From positions 62,001 through 126,000 of the forward strand of contig NZ_FOOF01000013.1 in the NCBI RefSeq assembly GCF_900113115.1: a DNA stretch of 64,000 nucleotides. The letters run 5' to 3'. The DNA is from Duganella sp. CF458. Its GTDB lineage: Bacteria; Pseudomonadota; Gammaproteobacteria; Burkholderiales; Burkholderiaceae_D. The notes under the pieces are model-generated. The model made no database searches, was not told the origin of the DNA, and saw nothing but the letters and a program-made list of their open reading frames with translations. How positions within the stretch are numbered: the stretch's first letter is position 1; each line of letters begins with the position of its first letter. Both the position numbers and the translations under genes were made by a program. Positions 61,501 through 64,000 of the stretch are shown here, piece after piece.

Positions 61501-61527
61501 AGTGCCAGACCCGCAGGGTCCGGCACT
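61501..61527. repeat. Imperfect 12-bp hairpin, REP-like or terminator
   Basis: AGTGCC-A-GACCC and GGGTC-C-GGCACT pair with a GCA loop and one mismatch. It lies between the SDR stop and the ggt start. On the minus strand no T-run follows directly (TTTT begins some 12 bases later). It may end the SDR transcript or be a dispersed palindromic repeat; only genome-wide copies would tell. Confidence 0.45.
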
Positions 61528-61553
61528 CGGCATGCGAGCACCGCGTATCAGTC

Positions 61554-62315
61554 TTATTTAGGCTGCATGCGGATCGCGCCATCCAGGCGGATCGTCTCGC
61601 CATTCAGCATGGTATTTTCGATAATGGACTTCGCCAGCGAAGCGTATTCGAACGGCTTGCCGAGGCGTGGCGGAAACGGCACCATCTTGCCCAGCGCGTC
61701 CTGCACTTCCTGCGGCATGCCCAGCAGCATCGGGGTCTCGAAGATACCCGGCGCAATGGTCATCACACGAATACCGCTGCGCGACAGGTCGCGCGCCATC
61801 GGCAGGGTCAGGCCGGCCACGCCGGCCTTGGACGCGCCGTAAGCCGCCTGGCCGATCTGGCCGTCAAAGGCCGCCACCGATGCGGTATTGATGATCACAC
61901 CGCGCTCGCCCCACTCCGCCGCCTCGGTCTTGCCCATGGCATCGGCCGCCAGGCGGCACATATTGAAGGTGCCGATCAGGTTGATGCTGATGGTGCGTGC
62001 GAAGGAGTCCAGCGGATGCGGGCCATCCTTGCCGACGGTCTTGATGGCCGGCGCCACGCCGGCGCAGTTGACCAGGCCACGCAGGGTGCCCATGGCGGTA
62101 GCCGCGGCCACCACAGCCAGGCCGTCCGCTTCCGACGTCACGTCGCACTTCACGAACTTGGCCGCGCCCAGTTCGGCAGCCAGCTTTTCGCCCGCTTCCA
62201 CCTGCACGTCCGCCAGCACGACCTTGCCGCCGTTCTCGACGATCATGCGCGCGGTGGCCGCGCCCAGGCCCGAGGCGCCGCCGGTGATGATGAATACTTG
62301 GTCCTTGATTTGCAT
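61554..62315 (-). CDS. SDR-family 3-hydroxyacyl-CoA dehydrogenase
   Basis: 253 residues. The SDR cofactor loop is IITGGASGLGAATA (residues 9-22), LVNCAGVAPA is the NNAG-like motif, and IINTASVAAFDGQIGQAAYG with ASK provides the catalytic Ser, Tyr and Lys. MTIAPGIFETPML and the end GETIRLDGAIRMQPK match bacterial relatives of 17beta-HSD10-type enzymes that oxidise 2-methyl-3-hydroxybutyryl-CoA and other short 3-hydroxyacyl-CoAs (isoleucine and fatty acid breakdown). GGGGAGA precedes the ATG. It is alone, with a LiuR-like dyad 20-40 bases upstream, which agrees with branched-chain amino acid catabolism. Confidence 0.92.
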   Translation of the reverse strand: MQIKDQVFIITGGASGLGAATARMIVENGGKVVLADVQVEAGEKLAAELGAAKFVKCDVTSEADGLAVVAAATAMGTLRGLVNCAGVAPAIKTVGKDGPHPLDSFARTISINLIGTFNMCRLAADAMGKTEAAEWGERGVIINTASVAAFDGQIGQAAYGASKAGVAGLTLPMARDLSRSGIRVMTIAPGIFETPMLLGMPQEVQDALGKMVPFPPRLGKPFEYASLAKSIIENTMLNGETIRLDGAIRMQPK

Positions 62316-62335
62316 GCTTTGTCTCCCCTATTCAC

Positions 62336-62356
62336 TTTACGTTACGTAAACGTCAA
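62336..62356 (-). promoter_or_regulatory. LiuR-like operator overlapping a -35 box
   Basis: TTTACG (62336-62341) and CGTAAA (62345-62350) form a 15-bp dyad with a TTA centre. On the minus strand, TTGACG (62351-62356) immediately precedes it and would be the -35 box. The layout and the TTTACG/CGTAAA half-sites resemble the sites of LiuR-type MerR regulators of branched-chain amino acid degradation, as I remember them. The -10 box is poor, as in many MerR-controlled promoters. Confidence 0.5.
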
Positions 62357-62378
62357 TCGAGGCGTATTGTAGCCGAAA

Positions 62379-62870
62379 TCAGTAGCAAGTCATCCATCCC
62401 CCGCTCTGGGAACACACTTTTCCGCTCGGGCTGACCACCTGTCCTGGCGTCCCATGATAGTAGGTGCCGCCAGCGTCGCGGCAGCCGCCCGCATCGCACT
62501 GGACCGGGATGGGCGCACTGGGACCGGGCAAGGGCGTGACCGGCATGGGCACGGCCGGCGCCACCGCGCGCGGCAGTTGGGCGATGGCGGTCGGCGCGGC
62601 ATGCGGATCGCGCTGGGTGAGCACGGGGGCCCAGCTCAGCGCAGGGTCGGGCGCCGGCGCAATGCGCGGCGTCGGCGTGATGATCAGCGGCACCGGGCGG
62701 CGCGGCCGATTCTTGCGGGTACGCGCGGTGCGGCAGGGCTGCTGCAGCAAATGCTTGCCGTCGGCGCTGAGCCGGCATTCCGGCAGTTGCCGGTACTCAT
62801 CAAGGGTTTCGGCGCCAGCGGCCGGGACGAACAGCCCGGCGGCCAGCGCCAGCAGGAGTGGAAAGTTCAT
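62379..62870 (-). CDS. Small secreted proline-rich protein, unknown function
   Basis: 163 residues with a signal peptide ending near AGAE (about residue 21). A short N-terminal part (TLDEYRQLPECRLSADGKHL) is followed by a Pro/Ala-rich linker (about 50-125), and the C-terminal ~40 residues are Cys/Gly-rich: VQCDAGGCRDAGGTYYHGTP then SGKVCSQSGGWMTCY. That final motif suggests a small disulfide-bonded domain on a flexible stalk. I do not recognise a family. GGAGGG lies 5 bases before the ATG and is part of a hairpin (62875-62911). It lies downstream of the pyrophosphatase gene and may be read from its transcript. Confidence 0.65.
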   Translation of the reverse strand: MNFPLLLALAAGLFVPAAGAETLDEYRQLPECRLSADGKHLLQQPCRTARTRKNRPRRPVPLIITPTPRIAPAPDPALSWAPVLTQRDPHAAPTAIAQLPRAVAPAVPMPVTPLPGPSAPIPVQCDAGGCRDAGGTYYHGTPGQVVSPSGKVCSQSGGWMTCY

Positions 62871-62874
62871 GATG

Positions 62875-62911
62875 CCCTCCGCAGCGTACCGTCATCATAC
62901 GCCGCAGAGGG
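62875..62911 (-). other. Imperfect hairpin covering the ribosome site of the small secreted protein
   Basis: CCCTCCGCAGCG (62875-62886) and CGCCGCAGAGGG (62900-62911) pair at 10 of 12 positions around a 13-base loop. On the minus-strand transcript the second arm contains the GGAGGG ribosome site of the gene starting at 62870, so translation could be lowered when folded. It lies 15 bases past the pyrophosphatase stop and may also end that message; no T-run follows. Confidence 0.4.
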
Positions 62912-62926
62912 TAGGTGTGGCGCGGC

Positions 62927-64000
62927 TTACTGCGCCGCTGGCGCCTCGCTGGCCGCTTGCGCCGGCACCTCGGCTGCGGATGGGGCCGAGGTTGACGCTG
63001 CGACGGGCGCCGCGACCTGCGGCGCCGCAGCCGTCGCCGACGCTGGCGCCGGCGCCCCGACCTGTTGCTGCGCCTGCATCGGCGCCATGGTCACCGACAG
63101 GATGCCGGTGGCCGGCAGCAGCGGCACCAGCAACAGCGCCACAATGTTGATGATCTTGATCAGCGGATTGACCGCCGGGCCGGCGGTATCCTTGTACGGG
63201 TCGCCCACGGTATCGCCGGTCACCGCCGCCTTGTGCGCGTCGGAGCCCTTGCCGCCATGGTTGCCGTCCTCGATATACTTTTTCGCGTTATCCCAGGCAC
63301 CGCCGCCGGTGGTCATCGAGATCGCCACGAACAGCCCGGTGATGATGGTACCCATCAGCAGGCCGCCCAGCGCGCGCGGGCCAAGCAGCATGCCGACCAG
63401 GATCGGCACCAGCACCGGCAACAGCGATGGGGCGATCATTTCCTTGATGGCGGAAGCGGTCAGCATGTCGACCGCCTTGTCGTATTGCGGCTTGCCGCTA
63501 CCGTCCATGATGCCCTTGATGTCGCGGAACTGGCGGCGCACTTCCACCACCACGGCGCCGGCGGCGCGGCCCACCGCTTCCATCGCCATCGCACCGAACA
63601 GGTATGGAATCAGGCCGCCGATGAACAGGCCCACGATCACCATCGGGTCGGACAAGTCGAACGACATCGACATGTTGCGCGATTCCAGCGCATGGGTGTA
63701 GTCGGCAAACAGCACCAGCGCGGCCAGGCCGGCGGAACCGATCGCATAGCCCTTGGTCACGGCCTTGGTGGTATTACCCACCGCGTCCAGCGGGTCGGTA
63801 ATGGCGCGCACGGAATCGGGCATGCCCGACATTTCGGCGATGCCGCCGGCGTTGTCGGTGATCGGGCCGTAGGCATCCAGTGCCACCACGATGCCCGCCA
63901 TCGACAGCATCGAGGTCGCCGCAATCGCAATGCCGTACAGGCCGGCCAGCTTGAAGGAAACCATGATCGCCACGCAGACAGCCAGCACCGGCCAGGCGGT
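62927..64000 (-). CDS. hppA: Membrane-bound proton pyrophosphatase HppA (partial, N-terminus outside window)
   Basis: About 358 C-terminal residues lie in the window; the gene continues past 64000. Several membrane helices and the catalytic loops are clear: VALDAYGPITDNAGGIAEMS, DPLDAVGNTTKAVTKGYAIG, GRAAGAVVVEVRRQF and TGGGAWDNAKKYIEDGNHGG, then GDTVGDPYKDTAGPAVNPLI. The Lys in GNTTKA marks the potassium-independent, proton-pumping class (potassium-dependent enzymes have Ala there). It uses pyrophosphate to pump protons. An Ala/Pro-rich tail of about 45 residues follows the last helix and is not part of the usual enzyme. Confidence 0.95.
   Translation of the reverse strand, partial: TAWPVLAVCVAIMVSFKLAGLYGIAIAATSMLSMAGIVVALDAYGPITDNAGGIAEMSGMPDSVRAITDPLDAVGNTTKAVTKGYAIGSAGLAALVLFADYTHALESRNMSMSFDLSDPMVIVGLFIGGLIPYLFGAMAMEAVGRAAGAVVVEVRRQFRDIKGIMDGSGKPQYDKAVDMLTASAIKEMIAPSLLPVLVPILVGMLLGPRALGGLLMGTIITGLFVAISMTTGGGAWDNAKKYIEDGNHGGKGSDAHKAAVTGDTVGDPYKDTAGPAVNPLIKIINIVALLLVPLLPATGILSVTMAPMQAQQQVGAPAPASATAAAPQVAAPVAASTSAPSAAEVPAQAASEAPAAQ

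Overview
The window is a gene-dense, high-GC stretch of a betaproteobacterial chromosome. The exosortase-B type exopolysaccharide (EPS) locus with EpsA/B/D/E/F/G/I/L homologues, several PEP-CTERM-like proteins, an aminobenzoyl-CoA style aromatic pathway and the general protein similarity point to Oxalobacteraceae (Massilia/Duganella-like). This placement comes from recognising gene families, not from a computed phylogeny. No transposase, integrase, phage gene or CRISPR array was seen.

Layout. (1) 1-4274, minus strand: a type II secretion-like operon, gspG-gspF-gspE followed by GspL/PilM-like and GspM/PilN-like genes, with overlapping ends; it runs off the left edge. (2) 4275-4611: AT-rich divergent regulatory region with a perfect 16-bp palindrome. 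(3) 4612-8562, plus strand: a PEP-CTERM-like surface protein and a large secreted subtilisin-like protease, ending at a shared terminator. (4) 8623-14235, minus: a small lipoprotein; an operon of an atypical PhoB-type response regulator and the LuxR-type regulator EpsA; and an operon of an ExeM/NucH-type extracellular nuclease and a PEP-CTERM protein. (5) 14343-42693, minus: about 28 kb of 22 co-directional genes, mostly touching or overlapping. It encodes initiation (EpsB-type sugar transferase), precursor supply (two nucleotidyltransferases and an AlgD-type GDP-mannose dehydrogenase), five glycosyltransferase-like proteins, a CapK-like enzyme, flippase, polymerase-like protein, chain-length control and export (EpsE, EpsF, EpsG), a peptidyl-prolyl isomerase (EpsD), a beta-barrel protein (EpsL), two heparinase II/III-like proteins, exosortase B with EpsI, and a CAAX-protease-like protein. 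(6) 42822-45597: ABC-F ATPase Uup, tRNA-Arg(CCU), and a PEP-CTERM protein that looks like a TLDc domain. (7) 45640-53418, minus: a seven-gene catabolic operon for 2-aminobenzoate (anthranilate) or a close relative through CoA thioesters. (8) 53507-58420, minus: a very large hybrid sensor kinase with a periplasmic propeller, and a receiver protein. (9) 58470-64000, minus: patatin-like phospholipase, gamma-glutamyltransferase, an SDR dehydrogenase behind a LiuR-like operator, a small secreted protein, and the C-terminal part of a membrane pyrophosphatase.

Working together: regions 2-5 read as one biofilm-matrix programme. EpsA and the atypical response regulator probably control it. The large operon would make and export a polymer likely to contain mannose and mannuronate, and exosortase B would process PEP-CTERM proteins (three in this window) into that matrix. 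The nuclease and protease are secreted and could remodel matrix DNA and protein. Regions 7 and 9 are metabolic and appear unrelated.
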